Assembly (NCBI GenBank): GCA_932294295.1
Contig: OW028586.1
Location: 11,032,290-11,096,289, forward strand
DNA from: Alitta virens
Lineage: Eukaryota; Annelida; Polychaeta; Phyllodocida; Nereididae
Length of the DNA stretch: 64,000 bases
Direction of reading: 5' to 3'
Position numbers and translations under genes: made by a program. Shown here one piece after another: positions 11,418 through 21,125 of this stretch. The notes below the pieces were generated by a model. The model was not told where the DNA came from, did no database searches, and saw only the letters and a program-made list of their open reading frames with translations. Positions within the stretch are counted from its first letter, which is position 1. The number at the start of each line of letters is the position of its first letter.

Positions 11418-11435
11418 TGGTGACCCTGACGTGAT
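11418..11435 (+). promoter_or_regulatory. Primer-binding site, tRNA-Trp
   Basis: TGGTGACCCTGACGTGAT begins two bases after the LTR end. It is complementary to the 3' end of metazoan tRNA-Trp including CCA, with a single mismatch that can form a G:U pair. tRNA-Trp priming is the known habit of CsRn1-type elements. Confidence 0.85.
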
Positions 11436-11610
11436 GTAACAAATTGGAGTCTTGTATGGAAGGAGCAACGTGTTGTATACATCAGCTCACACAAATGTTC
11501 TTGCAAAGAACCGCAAGGACCTGAAAGTCTACATGGGACAATAGCTAAGTGAAGATTTCTAGCTCTCCTGACTGAGTGCTCTCCGTTACCTGAAGAAGAC
11601 GAAATTCATC

Positions 11611-12732
11611 ATGGTTCTACCTGCAATCCCACCAGCCCCTGCGCCTGCTCCGCCTGCTGCCGTGGATGTCCAGCAATTCGCGGACTTTGTACGGCAACTC
11701 CGTGATGAGGGCGCCGAGAACCGGGCCGCTGACAGAAGAACAGCTCATGACCGAGATCGTCGACATCAATTCAACAGCGACCGACAGACGGCTGATAATC
11801 TCGCCCGACGCGTGCCGCCGTGCGACGGAGCCACCCCCGGGGCAGTACGAGACTGGGTAAGAGAAGTGGATCTTACAATTCCATATTCCGAGTTCTCGAT
11901 ATATATTGCCGCCCACTCAGCCCAGGGAGCGCTCAGAAGAGAGCTGGAACACTTCCTTGAGCGGCAGCCAGACCGGGAGGCAGTGGACTGGAACACAGTG
12001 CGCACCCATCTGCAAGAAGCCTTCCTGCAGCCCCACGAGGACGACCGGCTGCGTCATGAATTGGAGAAGGCCAGACAAGGAGCCTACGAAACGTCCACAT
12101 CCTATGGACGACGTTTCCGAGAGATGGCTGACTTGGCATATCCAGTGGGTGCAGCAGGACGCGGGCGAGCTGCCCCGGCCCGAAACGTTGATCAAACTCG
12201 ACTTCTCCTTCGAGTGTACATGAAGGGACTGCGAGATCGCCACATCGTGGAGCGACTGATTAAGGATGGCCGCCCAGAAAACTTCGCCGCTGCGATGACA
12301 TTGGTCTCCAACTACGAGTCGGATGAGTATCGCCTCCGCATGGCTCTGGACGACGGTGTCCTGGTCAGAGAGGATGAGCCAATGGAAGTGGGCGCGATGG
12401 CCCCGGCCGCCACAAGCGTCCCAGATTTCGCCAAGGACATGGCCGAGGTTCGTCGCCAAGTCAGCGGGCTGACCCAACAGTTCACGAAATTGATGAGCGC
12501 CATGCAGAATGCCAAAGGAACCCGCCCGGCTCAGAGTCAAGATCCTGCGCCAGAACGCCGAGTGCGCCCAGCGCGATCTGCCCAGCCAGACAATGTCTAT
12601 GCTGATGATGGAGCTCCTATTTGCAACTTCTGTCAACGGATCGGACATGTGGAGCGTCATTGCCGCTCACGCAGAGCGTCCCAGCAGCAGAGCCAGCGAG
12701 AGAGAAGCAACCAGAACCAGGGGGGCCAATAG
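11611..12732 (+). CDS. gag: Gag polyprotein (capsid/nucleocapsid) of the gypsy-type element
   Basis: 373 residues. This is the structural protein that would form the virus-like particle in the cytoplasm and package the RNA. The N-terminus is Pro/Ala-rich. Residues about 20-270 are charged and helical, as in gypsy capsids. A single zinc knuckle lies near the C-terminus: C338-x2-C341-x4-H346-x4-C351, followed by an Arg/Gln/Ser-rich tail. The CCHC pattern is the standard retroviral one. The ATG at 11611 lies about 175 bases after the primer site, with a long untranslated leader. The frame ends at TAG 12730-12732, immediately after a slippery G run that would shift ribosomes into pol. It overlaps the pol frame by about 110 bases. 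Confidence 0.92.
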   Translation: MVLPAIPPAPAPAPPAAVDVQQFADFVRQLRDEGAENRAADRRTAHDRDRRHQFNSDRQTADNLARRVPPCDGATPGAVRDWVREVDLTIPYSEFSIYIAAHSAQGALRRELEHFLERQPDREAVDWNTVRTHLQEAFLQPHEDDRLRHELEKARQGAYETSTSYGRRFREMADLAYPVGAAGRGRAAPARNVDQTRLLLRVYMKGLRDRHIVERLIKDGRPENFAAAMTLVSNYESDEYRLRMALDDGVLVREDEPMEVGAMAPAATSVPDFAKDMAEVRRQVSGLTQQFTKLMSAMQNAKGTRPAQSQDPAPERRVRPARSAQPDNVYADDGAPICNFCQRIGHVERHCRSRRASQQQSQRERSNQNQGGQ

Positions 12733-15700
12733 GCGCCGCAACGATCGACGAGCTGAAATACGTGGAGTTAAGGATTTATGGACTTTCCTTAATTGCGCTC
12801 GTCGATACGGGAGCCTCCCGCACTGTGTTGCGGCGCCAAGAGTTTGAACTCTTATGTAACAAGACTGGACGCCGGCCACTGCTGGGCAAATCAGTCGATT
12901 TGTGTGGTGTCACTGGACACGATATCAAGGTGCTGGGAGCGACTGAGCTCCCTGTGGACACTATAGGCAGCATCCCAGTGATCATCGTGGACCACATAGC
13001 ACACCCACTGATTTTAGGGCGAGACGTGCTGAAGCAGGAATTAGCACACATTGACTATGAAAATGGCATACTGACCTGGAGACGAGTGTCACTGCCATTG
13101 CTGCCAGCTCGCCAGCTAAACTCGATAGAGTCCTTGGGGGAACACCCTCCTGTCATTAGAGACTCCAGAATTGGCAAGTGCGTGGCCGACCACTCCAGAC
13201 AATTCGCTGCCAAAGGAGAGGACTTGGGATGCCACCCTGACATACAGGTGCGAATCCACACGGAAGGATCAGCCATCAAGCGACGACCGTACCGGCTGCC
13301 GCTCAAGAAGCGAGCAGCCCTGGATCTTAAAATTGACGACCTACTGCGTCAAGGTGTCATTGTCCCCTCAGCGTCTCCATGGGCCTCACCAGTGGTCCTT
13401 GTTGAGAAGAAAGACCCCTCAGATGGTCCACGTTTTTGTGTAGACTACACAAGCCTCAACAAGGTCACCAAAAAGGACGCATATCCCATACCGCTGATCA
13501 GAGACATATTTGACCAACTTCAAGGCGCCACCGTGTTTTCAACATTGGACTTGAAGTCTGGTTTCCACCAGCTGCCACTCCACCCTGAAGATCAAGAGAA
13601 GACGGCGTTTGTGTGTCACAGGGGCCTATTTCACTGGACCAGGCTCCCCATGGGCTTGTGTAACGCCAGTCAGCTTTTTCAAAGGGCCATGGAAGTGGTT
13701 TTTAAGGGATTGATTGGCAACATCTGCATGCTGTACATTGACGACATTGTCGTGTACAGCACGAATGAGACTGAGCATGCCGAGCATCTGCAAGTGATGT
13801 TCGCTCGCCTGAAGCATTTTAATCTGCGACTCAATCCCAACAAATGCGTGTTTGGGCTGCGAGAGGTGAAGTTGCTGGGCTATGTTGTCAGTGAAGCAGG
13901 ACTCAGGGCAGACCCCGGGAAAGTGGCAGCCATAGCTCGCATGCATGCGCCTCAGAACCTAGCAGAGGCCCGCAGCTTCCTGGGGATGACGGGCTATTAT
14001 AGGAACTGCATAAAGGACTATGCCCACATTTCTGAGCCCTTGGTGAACCTAACCCGCAAAAACGTCAAATTTGACTGGACAGGACGACATCAGCTGGCGT
14101 TTGACTCACTCAAGGCGTCCCTGACTAGTGACAGCGTCATGGCCCATCCACGCACAGATCAGCCCTATCAGCTTTACACCGATGCGTGCGATTACGCCAT
14201 TGGCGCCATACTGTGCCAGAAGGATGAGTCAGGAGTAGAACGCCCAATCGTGTACTTATCCAAGCAACTGTCAGACACCCAGAGGCGATGGGCAACAATT
14301 GAGAAGGAAGCATATGCCGTCATTCACGCCCTTAAGCAGCTAAGACCTTACCTTTGGGGTGCCAGCTACAGGACCTTCACAGACCACAAACCGCTCACCT
14401 CGCTGTTCACAAAAGACATGAACAACACAAAGATCCAGCGCTGGGCGGTCCTGTTAGCTGAGTACAATTGCAAGGTCGAGTACCATAAGGGCAAGCTCAA
14501 CGTGAGGGCGGATATGCTCTCCAGGATACGCCAATATGACACCATCGCCACGTTTGACACGGACTATTGGCACTTGGGAGACAACTTGCCACACCTGCCT
14601 CCCGACGACGCCACTCCAGACATCTACGGCCTCAACCTCCATTTGATTGCACAGCAGCAGCGGCTGATGCCTGAATGGACTGAGCACCACGACGAGGATA
14701 GCGAGTTCGAAGTTATCAACGGGCTGCTTTACTCGACCAAGCGCCCCTATCAATATGCTGCTGACCACCCACGACTCGTCATTCCTCCAGAGCAACGTGA
14801 CACAATTATAACACGCGCGCATGAAGATGTTGGCCACATGTCTGTGCTCAAGACCATGCGGAAATTGCAGGAGGCTTTCGCTTGGCCAAGAATGAAGTCC
14901 GACACCTGGGCCATTGTTTCTAAGTGCCCCACCTGTGTGGTCCACAGCAAAGCAAGACCGAAAGCGCCCATGGGCGAGATGCCTCTGGCGACTGCACCCA
15001 TACAGATCATAGCAGCTGACTTGATTGGACCCCTGGTGAAGTCACCATCAGGCAACCAATACATTCTCACTGTCATTGATCACTGCACTGGCTGGGCTGA
15101 AGCGTACCCCATGCCCAGCAAGACTAGCTTCGAGGTCTGGAAGCAGTTCACCAGATACGTATTCCCGCGCAATGGATATCCTGATGTGATCATCACAGAC
15201 CAAGGCTTGGAGTTTGGGGCAGCCGCAATACGCAGCTACCTTAAGGGTGTGGCCATCGATCACCGACGTACCACGAGTTATAACCCACAGGCCAATGGCA
15301 AGTGTGAACGTTTTAATGGGACCCTCAAGCAGATAATCTCGAGGCTCATTAACAACACGAGACACACTTGGGAAGATCAAATTGGACCAGCATTGTTGGC
15401 GTATAATAACTCAGTGTCAGACGTCACTGGCCACACCCCCTTCTTCTTGCACCATGGACGCAGGGCGAGACTGCCCATCTCAAAACTTCTGCAAGAAGAG
15501 ACACTGCTGGATGATCGCCTGCAGAATGTGGCAGATGCCTTGAGAACTGCAGTACATTCAACAGCCCAATCAAGACACCACAACAGGGAGCGACTGCAAA
15601 GACAGGCCAACATAGGACAGTTCAAGGTGGGGGACACCGTGGTCATCAAAGCGCAGGAGCCACTCTCACTAACATCCAAGTGGGACCCACAGTGGACAAT

Positions 15701-16517
15701 CACAAGAATGAGAGGCAAGGTCTTGTGGGTCAACCACCAACAGACAGGCAAACAAAAGGTCCTTAATGTGAATAAGGTGAAAATGGTGGACCCTAACATA
15801 GTCTGGGATAATGTAAACCCCAGACCCAAACGCAATCCCCGACAGGGTGCGCGGTCAGCCGGGATGCTGAGAACAGCCGTCATGCCTGATAGGACAGAGC
15901 GCCCCGCCCCAGACCATGCTTCAGCGGCGGCGCCCAAGGGTACCTCCCTTGCGAGGCAATCGGCCATGAAGCGCAGGCGGAACCCAAGCCAATCAAGTGA
16001 GGACAGCTCAATTGCCTCGGATCAGCCACCAGGGGTCTCACGTAAAAGGTCCCAACGCATGACGACCTGCAGTCACACTGCACCTGCACCCGCAACTACC
16101 AGGACGCCAGCCACTCTGCGACCAGCCACGCCACGGCTCACAGACTCGAAGCGCCTGCATCGCACCGCCAATAGACGTGCTCATCCACCGGACCAAGACG
16201 CCTCTGCCAAGCGCCCCTACGCTGGACCACCTGCAGCACACGGAGAGCCATCAGCACCGGCACAGACCAGAAGACGGCCAGCCACGTACCGCCCAGCACC
16301 ACCACGCCAAGCAGATCTCAAGCGCCTGCACAGATTTGCCCCACGACGCCCGCATGACCCTGATCCTGTAGTAGCTGCAAAGCGTGGGAGACCCATCTTA
16401 CACCGTGCAGCTAAACGCCGTCTCCAGAGCGACCTGCCCTCGCCGACGCCAGAAGATCAAAAGAAGGCCAGAGTAACTATAACCCAAGAAGTTGCTGCCT
16501 TTTTAAGATGCATTTAA
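12621..16517 (+). CDS. pol: Pol polyprotein: protease, reverse transcriptase, RNase H, integrase
   Basis: The open frame is 1,298 residues counted from an ATG at 12621, but translation probably enters near residue 35 by frameshift from gag. Domains in order: aspartic protease (VDTGAS, D62); reverse transcriptase with STLDLKSG (D310) and YIDD (372-375); RNase H starting at YTDACDYAIGAIL (D521); integrase zinc finger H734-x4-H739-x29-C769-x2-C772; integrase catalytic core D800, D860, E896 with the D-x35-E spacing; then a GPY/F-like module at about 1000-1060. No catalytic residue is missing. No chromodomain is seen. The last 235 or so residues are a basic Pro/Arg/Ala tail with two copies of a KRLHR-containing unit (period about 170 bases) and an AT-hook-like KRGRP at 1254-1258. 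The frame overlaps the env ATG by 10 bases. Confidence 0.95.
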   Translation: MQLLSTDRTCGASLPLTQSVPAAEPAREKQPEPGGPIGAATIDELKYVELRIYGLSLIALVDTGASRTVLRRQEFELLCNKTGRRPLLGKSVDLCGVTGHDIKVLGATELPVDTIGSIPVIIVDHIAHPLILGRDVLKQELAHIDYENGILTWRRVSLPLLPARQLNSIESLGEHPPVIRDSRIGKCVADHSRQFAAKGEDLGCHPDIQVRIHTEGSAIKRRPYRLPLKKRAALDLKIDDLLRQGVIVPSASPWASPVVLVEKKDPSDGPRFCVDYTSLNKVTKKDAYPIPLIRDIFDQLQGATVFSTLDLKSGFHQLPLHPEDQEKTAFVCHRGLFHWTRLPMGLCNASQLFQRAMEVVFKGLIGNICMLYIDDIVVYSTNETEHAEHLQVMFARLKHFNLRLNPNKCVFGLREVKLLGYVVSEAGLRADPGKVAAIARMHAPQNLAEARSFLGMTGYYRNCIKDYAHISEPLVNLTRKNVKFDWTGRHQLAFDSLKASLTSDSVMAHPRTDQPYQLYTDACDYAIGAILCQKDESGVERPIVYLSKQLSDTQRRWATIEKEAYAVIHALKQLRPYLWGASYRTFTDHKPLTSLFTKDMNNTKIQRWAVLLAEYNCKVEYHKGKLNVRADMLSRIRQYDTIATFDTDYWHLGDNLPHLPPDDATPDIYGLNLHLIAQQQRLMPEWTEHHDEDSEFEVINGLLYSTKRPYQYAADHPRLVIPPEQRDTIITRAHEDVGHMSVLKTMRKLQEAFAWPRMKSDTWAIVSKCPTCVVHSKARPKAPMGEMPLATAPIQIIAADLIGPLVKSPSGNQYILTVIDHCTGWAEAYPMPSKTSFEVWKQFTRYVFPRNGYPDVIITDQGLEFGAAAIRSYLKGVAIDHRRTTSYNPQANGKCERFNGTLKQIISRLINNTRHTWEDQIGPALLAYNNSVSDVTGHTPFFLHHGRRARLPISKLLQEETLLDDRLQNVADALRTAVHSTAQSRHHNRERLQRQANIGQFKVGDTVVIKAQEPLSLTSKWDPQWTITRMRGKVLWVNHQQTGKQKVLNVNKVKMVDPNIVWDNVNPRPKRNPRQGARSAGMLRTAVMPDRTERPAPDHASAAAPKGTSLARQSAMKRRRNPSQSSEDSSIASDQPPGVSRKRSQRMTTCSHTAPAPATTRTPATLRPATPRLTDSKRLHRTANRRAHPPDQDASAKRPYAGPPAAHGEPSAPAQTRRRPATYRPAPPRQADLKRLHRFAPRRPHDPDPVVAAKRGRPILHRAAKRRLQSDLPSPTPEDQKKARVTITQEVAAFLRCI
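12720..12726 (+). promoter_or_regulatory. Putative -1 ribosomal frameshift site (GGGGGGC)
   Basis: The heptamer G GGG GGC is in the phase required for a -1 slip in the gag frame (codons GGG at 12721 and GGC at 12724) and lies one codon before the gag stop. The pol frame is exactly -1 to gag. An all-G slip with both tRNAs being Gly fits the X XXY YYZ rule. A downstream stem is plausible in the GC-rich sequence but I did not fold it. Confidence 0.6.
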
Positions 16518-18352
16518 TTGTGATCCTCCTCCTGAGCTGCCTCACGCAAGCAGAGAACACAGCTCCCATCATAGTCACTGCACTACCAGATGGCATCAGC
16601 ATCAGAGGAGGGGAAACACTGCACCAGCTGGTGGCATCATGGGACGTATACGTCACTCTGGATCCACCCCCATACCCCACTGACCTAGCCAACCAGATAT
16701 CGTCACTCAATCACACCTTTACAGCCTTGGAATTGCTCTCACACAATGGACGCAATGGCATCCAAATCGACCTGCAGTCGCGCAAATTGCGCAGAGACCG
16801 CCTGCAGGAACTGATCGCACGTGAGGACAGACCAAGGCGAGAGAGAAGAGGACTGCTGGACATCGGTGGCTCAGTGTTGCATGCCCTATTCGGCGTGGCC
16901 ACATCATCTCAATTGGACAGATTTAAGGCTGCTCTAATGGAAGTTGATGGCAGACAGAGAGACATGACGCATGCTCACAACAATCTTGTCACCATCCTGA
17001 ACCAGACGATGGCTTACACGAGAAGATTAGTAGGGCAACAGCATCACATGGCCCTCCAGATCATACAGATCAACACGGCCATCAACCAACTGGCAAAGAT
17101 CATACAAGATCACGCACGACGCATCAGCCGCATGGAACTGGTATCAGACCTGGACAGTTACCTGGACGTTCTGGAACTAGCGGCTCAACATTATGTGCGA
17201 CAGACTACACTGTTTCATAGACAGCGTGCTGAACTTGAACTAGGACATCTCACTCGTGATCTACTATCAGCCAGCCAACTCACAGAGATCCTACAGCAGG
17301 CAGCAGCTCAACACAAGGTAATATCCTCACTGGAGTGGTACTATCAATTCTTGTCTGTAACTCCTCTATGGCAGTCTTCAGGCACTTTACTGTATAAAGT
17401 TGAGCTTCCATTGGTAGCATCCCGTCCCTACCTGTTATACAGTGTACTGGCACACCCAGTACCAATCAACAACTCATCTTATACGGTCCTGGTAAAGTTA
17501 AATAAGGCTTACGCCATTGACACCATCTCTGGGAATTTATTTTTGCCACATAAATGCGTGGGTCATCAGCCCACAGTGTGTCAAACAGGCCCAGAGTTTG
17601 GACCCACCCTCATGAGTTGTGCCCGAGGTATTTTGACTAATAGGCGTGAATTTATCAATAAATGTAGAGTGGATGTTCGTGACCATGCAGGAGACACTCT
17701 ACTCACAACCATTGATATCAATCAATACGCCATAGCGTCAATAGGGGAAACCTTAGTAATACGCTGTCCTGGACTTGCAGAGTCACATATCACTTTACCT
17801 CGAGGTACCCACAATGTTACTTGCATTCAACCATGCACAATACATGGTGCAGGTTGGACCATTACTTGTATAGACAGGATGTATTTGGCTAGACGTTATG
17901 TAATGCCGGCCGTGCGGGTCACAGCCCATTTTAATTTTTCAAAGCGCTTGGAACTTAAACAATTGCATATCGCCCTGCCACAAATGCATTCAGCCGATAC
18001 AAGCCCAATTTTGGACATCGATGTAGAAGCCCTCTTACATCCTGTCGCACATAAACCCCCCATTAAATTTTCCCCCATCCCCTCCGTACTTGCCATCCTT
18101 AATGTAGTACTCATTATGTCATTGTGGATCACACTGACCGGCCTATACCTGCGCTGGAGGCGTTTCAGGGTAAAACTAAAACACTCCCGGCCTTACACAG
18201 GTGAAGCCCTACCACTCACGTCCGCCACCGACCCCACCCCCACACCCGCCCCTACACCCCGCACCAGCATATGGCCCATTTTGCCCCCACTATCAGACTG
18301 CATGTCTCAACCATATTGCTCTCCCACAAATGCCAACGACAACATACAGTAA
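16508..18352 (+). CDS. env: Envelope-like glycoprotein, F-type (errantivirus/baculovirus F class)
   Basis: 614 residues. It would be a membrane fusion glycoprotein giving the element an extracellular phase. The N-terminus is a signal peptide (hydrophobic residues 3-11, then an AENT boundary). A furin-type site RERR lies at 111-114, followed directly by a Gly/Ala/Leu-rich stretch from 115 that looks like the fusion peptide of the baculovirus F and gypsy Env family. A long helical, heptad-like region follows (about 130-290), then a Cys-containing ectodomain with several N-x-S/T sites. One membrane segment is at about 527-548, followed by RWRRFR and a Pro/Thr-rich cytoplasmic tail of about 65 residues. 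Its ATG overlaps the end of pol by 10 bases; expression from a spliced mRNA is likely but not shown. Confidence 0.85.
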   Translation: MHLIVILLLSCLTQAENTAPIIVTALPDGISIRGGETLHQLVASWDVYVTLDPPPYPTDLANQISSLNHTFTALELLSHNGRNGIQIDLQSRKLRRDRLQELIAREDRPRRERRGLLDIGGSVLHALFGVATSSQLDRFKAALMEVDGRQRDMTHAHNNLVTILNQTMAYTRRLVGQQHHMALQIIQINTAINQLAKIIQDHARRISRMELVSDLDSYLDVLELAAQHYVRQTTLFHRQRAELELGHLTRDLLSASQLTEILQQAAAQHKVISSLEWYYQFLSVTPLWQSSGTLLYKVELPLVASRPYLLYSVLAHPVPINNSSYTVLVKLNKAYAIDTISGNLFLPHKCVGHQPTVCQTGPEFGPTLMSCARGILTNRREFINKCRVDVRDHAGDTLLTTIDINQYAIASIGETLVIRCPGLAESHITLPRGTHNVTCIQPCTIHGAGWTITCIDRMYLARRYVMPAVRVTAHFNFSKRLELKQLHIALPQMHSADTSPILDIDVEALLHPVAHKPPIKFSPIPSVLAILNVVLIMSLWITLTGLYLRWRRFRVKLKHSRPYTGEALPLTSATDPTPTPAPTPRTSIWPILPPLSDCMSQPYCSPTNANDNIQ

Positions 18353-19096
18353 AACTGCCTACATTCTGTCAAGCTCTTACTTTTTCCTTTTATCATGTAC
18401 TCTACTGTCTCTTCTACTTACCACTCCATTACCTTGTGAGGTGAACCACAGTGTACACCATGAAACAGTCATGCATTTCTACCCGAGGATTGACCATGTG
18501 TCACCTCTTACCATTATATTTTTTTTATATAGTACATTGTGTCGCCAAAGGATAGAACTAGTGTCACCTTTGCCATCACTGTCACAAGAACCACAAAATT
18601 GTTATATGTATATGTTGTATGTATGTCTTATATCCTCTGTTTAGTAAGGGAGCCATTAGCTAATATTGTATTAACATGTCATTTACTGGATAAACTATTG
18701 TTTCCAGCCAATTGGGCGCAGTATAGCGCAACATGCAACTTTTATCAAAATGGCCTAGTCATGCGCTCCCTACATCTGCTATTAATCAAAATAGGTGCCT
18801 TATAGGGCATTTTGTAATAATGGTGTGTGTTCGCTTTTACATACTCAGCACACTAGCCTGTAATATTGTTTAACTCATGCATGCATATACCCACAAAAAT
18901 GCTTCCTTCAGCCCAGCCTACCTATCAGTGCACATTATTGTCTTACTATTGTGTCATTGTTTCCTGACTGAGGCAGGTATGTTACCATACAGCTTGCTTT
19001 GATAGGCTTAGCCAGGCCAGTGGCCTGGAGGAAATACTACTATCAATATCCTTTGGTCACCCTTATTCGCTCCTTGCTGGCTAGCATCAATGAGCT
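18353..19096 (+). other. 3' untranslated region of the element
   Basis: About 740 bases between the env stop and the polypurine tract. Short overlapping frames occur (for example 18201-18644 in another frame) but they are Pro/Ser/Leu-rich and lack any recognisable motif. I see no fourth gene. Confidence 0.6.
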
Positions 19097-19112
19097 GGAG
19101 GAAGGGGGGGAG
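19097..19112 (+). promoter_or_regulatory. Polypurine tract
   Basis: GGAGGAAGGGGGGGAG, 16 purines, three bases before the 3' LTR. This is the expected primer site for plus-strand DNA synthesis. Confidence 0.9.
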
Positions 19113-19115
19113 TGA

Positions 19116-20404
19116 TGTAAAGTCCACTGCCCTGCATTTACTCACTTTCATGAGATAGATGACTTATATGATACATATATCTCTTTATGTTTCATAACTA
19201 CAGTCACAGAGACTTGCTTAGCATTAATTATCTTAGTTATTAAGTACATTGTTCGTTATGGACATACATTGTTTAAAAATGGTTATTAAATGCATTGTTT
19301 ATTATGGACACACATTGTGTAGTGTAGTAATTAAATACCTTGTTTAAAATGGATATTAAATACATTGTTCATTATGGACACACATTGTGTAATGTAGTTA
19401 TTAAATACATTGTTCATTATGGATATACATTGTTTAAACATAGCTATAAAATGGATTGTTCATATAGTCATGCATTGTTTAATATAGTTAGTCATACATG
19501 TTATGTTATGTATAATTGAGAGGCATGGTTGTTATGCACCAAACCTAGTAGAATCATTGGTGCACTGATGGGACAGAGAAATGTTAAACATTGAATGTTA
19601 AATGCTAAATGCAGGAAGTTGTGTCAGAGTACAGCATGATTGCATGTTGCATTGTATTACCAGCATAATTGCACACTGCATTGTGCTAGTTGTATTTCCC
19701 TGTTAAGGCTGCCTCCACACTAAGTCCAGGCAGGCCTTTGATCTGGAGCAATACAGCCTCCTTAATTGCACTTTACTGCACCCCAAGCCAAGCTACCTGC
19801 CAATTGCTGACACTGCCATTGTATCCCAGTGTCAGCTTGGGCTAAAAATAGCCACAGTACAATGCAGTGGTACAGAGGGCCCCTTTGTCTCTGCAGGCCT
19901 AATCCCTGCCAGCTTAAAGTGGCATTCTACCAGTGCTTGCAGTTAAGGGGGGGAAACCACCCCCCCCCACTTATGTAATTCATGCTCTACTGCTCCAGGG
20001 AGAGCAGTCCAGCAGCTAATTGTGTATTATTCTAGGATTGGTTAATGAAATTCAGTGCATTGTTTTAGCACTCATGATTGGTTTAAATTAACCCCACCCA
20101 GTGCATGCTGGGTGGGGAAGTGAAGAGCCCCATTGTTAATATAAGGCTCTGCAGCAATAAAAAGATCAGTTTTTACCTAACCAGGAACCAGTACTGAGGA
20201 AGCAAACTATTGTCTTACAGAGTTCTTTACTTTATGCCTTGCTTGGAACTTATACTGAAAGCTTGGATGGAAAGCTAGCTGAAGATTGCATGACAGACTT
20301 GTACAAGCCTTGGAACTTGTCTTTTGATGCCTGAAGTTGCCACAGCAATTCAGAGAAGTCTGTTGTATGCCTCTTGACAGAGCCCTAGAGGACGAATCTT
20401 TACA
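19116..20404 (+). repeat. 3' LTR of the gypsy-type element
   Basis: 1,289 bp, the same as the 5' LTR except for T at 19300. It starts TGTAAAG and ends CTTTACA. It carries the same U3 repeats, the same 10-bp stem (20092-20117), TATAAGG at about 20140 and AATAAA at 20156-20161, which here would serve for polyadenylation. Confidence 0.95.
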
Positions 20405-21105
20405 AGCTGTTACACACTTAGATAATAGACAACAAAATTACCTACTGATAGCATATAAAATTATATATAGCAACGCCATGCGTAAAAATATATAAAATTA
20501 TCACATGAAGTCAAGTGAAGAGGATTTTTTCTTATACATGGGACGCATGGTCATGAAAGGCTGCATCTTATTGGCCAATATGAAGTGAAAGTTGTGGCTT
20601 TATTTGCAAAGATAACGTCACACAGCAATGACGTCATCAGCAGTCTTGCTAACAAGACTTTTACTTTAGTGACATCATGATAAATTACAGACTATTACCA
20701 GCAGTAAAACATCTAAGGATTAATCCCGCAGACTTTCATTGCTCGTGCAATTGTAACATTTTCTCCAGGGTAAGTCAGAATCTCAAGGTTTCTCAATGGG
20801 ATGACTCATCATAAAATACTCATGACCCCTGTGCTAACACACAGGGGTTCAGCACGAGGCAGTCTGAAACCATCCTATTGAAAAACCTTGGGGAATGCAT
20901 GAACCTGAACTGTGACGGTAGTTTATTGCAATAAAGTTGAGCCCATCAATATAACGATTAGTCACTTTTGTTCATGTTTATTTATTCTATAAAATTACCT
21001 GTTAAATGTTGTCAATCTCACTGGATTATTTGACAAAAGTGAGAAAACAACCGGACCTGTTCCGACATGTTGACGTTTCAGTCAATGGCGGCTTTTTTTT
21101 CGCAT
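20405..21105. other. Intergenic flank right of the retroelement
   Basis: AT-rich. It contains a perfect 9-bp hairpin ACCCCTGTG / CACAGGGGT around a 6-base loop at 20825-20848. No gene is supported. Confidence 0.5.
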
Positions 21106-21125
21106 GCGCAAAACAGGCAGCCAAT
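21106..21125 (+). promoter_or_regulatory. NRF1-like palindromic motif and CCAAT word
   Basis: TCGCATGCGCA resembles the NRF1 consensus and is followed by AGCCAATGAC. It lies about 250 bases upstream of the first exon-like frame of the DUF6589-like gene and so could be the remains of its promoter. Confidence 0.35.

Larger units (their letters stand above)
10128..20404 (+). mobile_element. Full-length Ty3/gypsy LTR retrotransposon with env (endogenous retrovirus-like)
   Basis: A complete 10,277-bp element: 5' LTR, primer-binding site, gag, pol in the -1 frame, an env-like third gene, polypurine tract, 3' LTR. All three frames are open from end to end, and the LTRs differ at one base in 1,289, so insertion was recent and the copy could be competent. 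The primer site matches tRNA-Trp, a hallmark of the CsRn1 clade, whereas the third gene is of the baculovirus-F/errantivirus envelope type. The order protease, reverse transcriptase, RNase H, integrase is that of Ty3/gypsy. No target-site duplication is visible: CAGGA precedes it and AGCTG follows it. Confidence 0.95.

Noticed and set aside
11917..12660. 247-residue antisense frame over gag
   Set aside because: It mirrors the GC-rich, codon-biased gag/pol sense frames and shows no domain; the sense strand explains it.
15377..15967. 196-residue antisense frame over the integrase region
   Set aside because: It is a shadow of the pol frame with no domain of its own.
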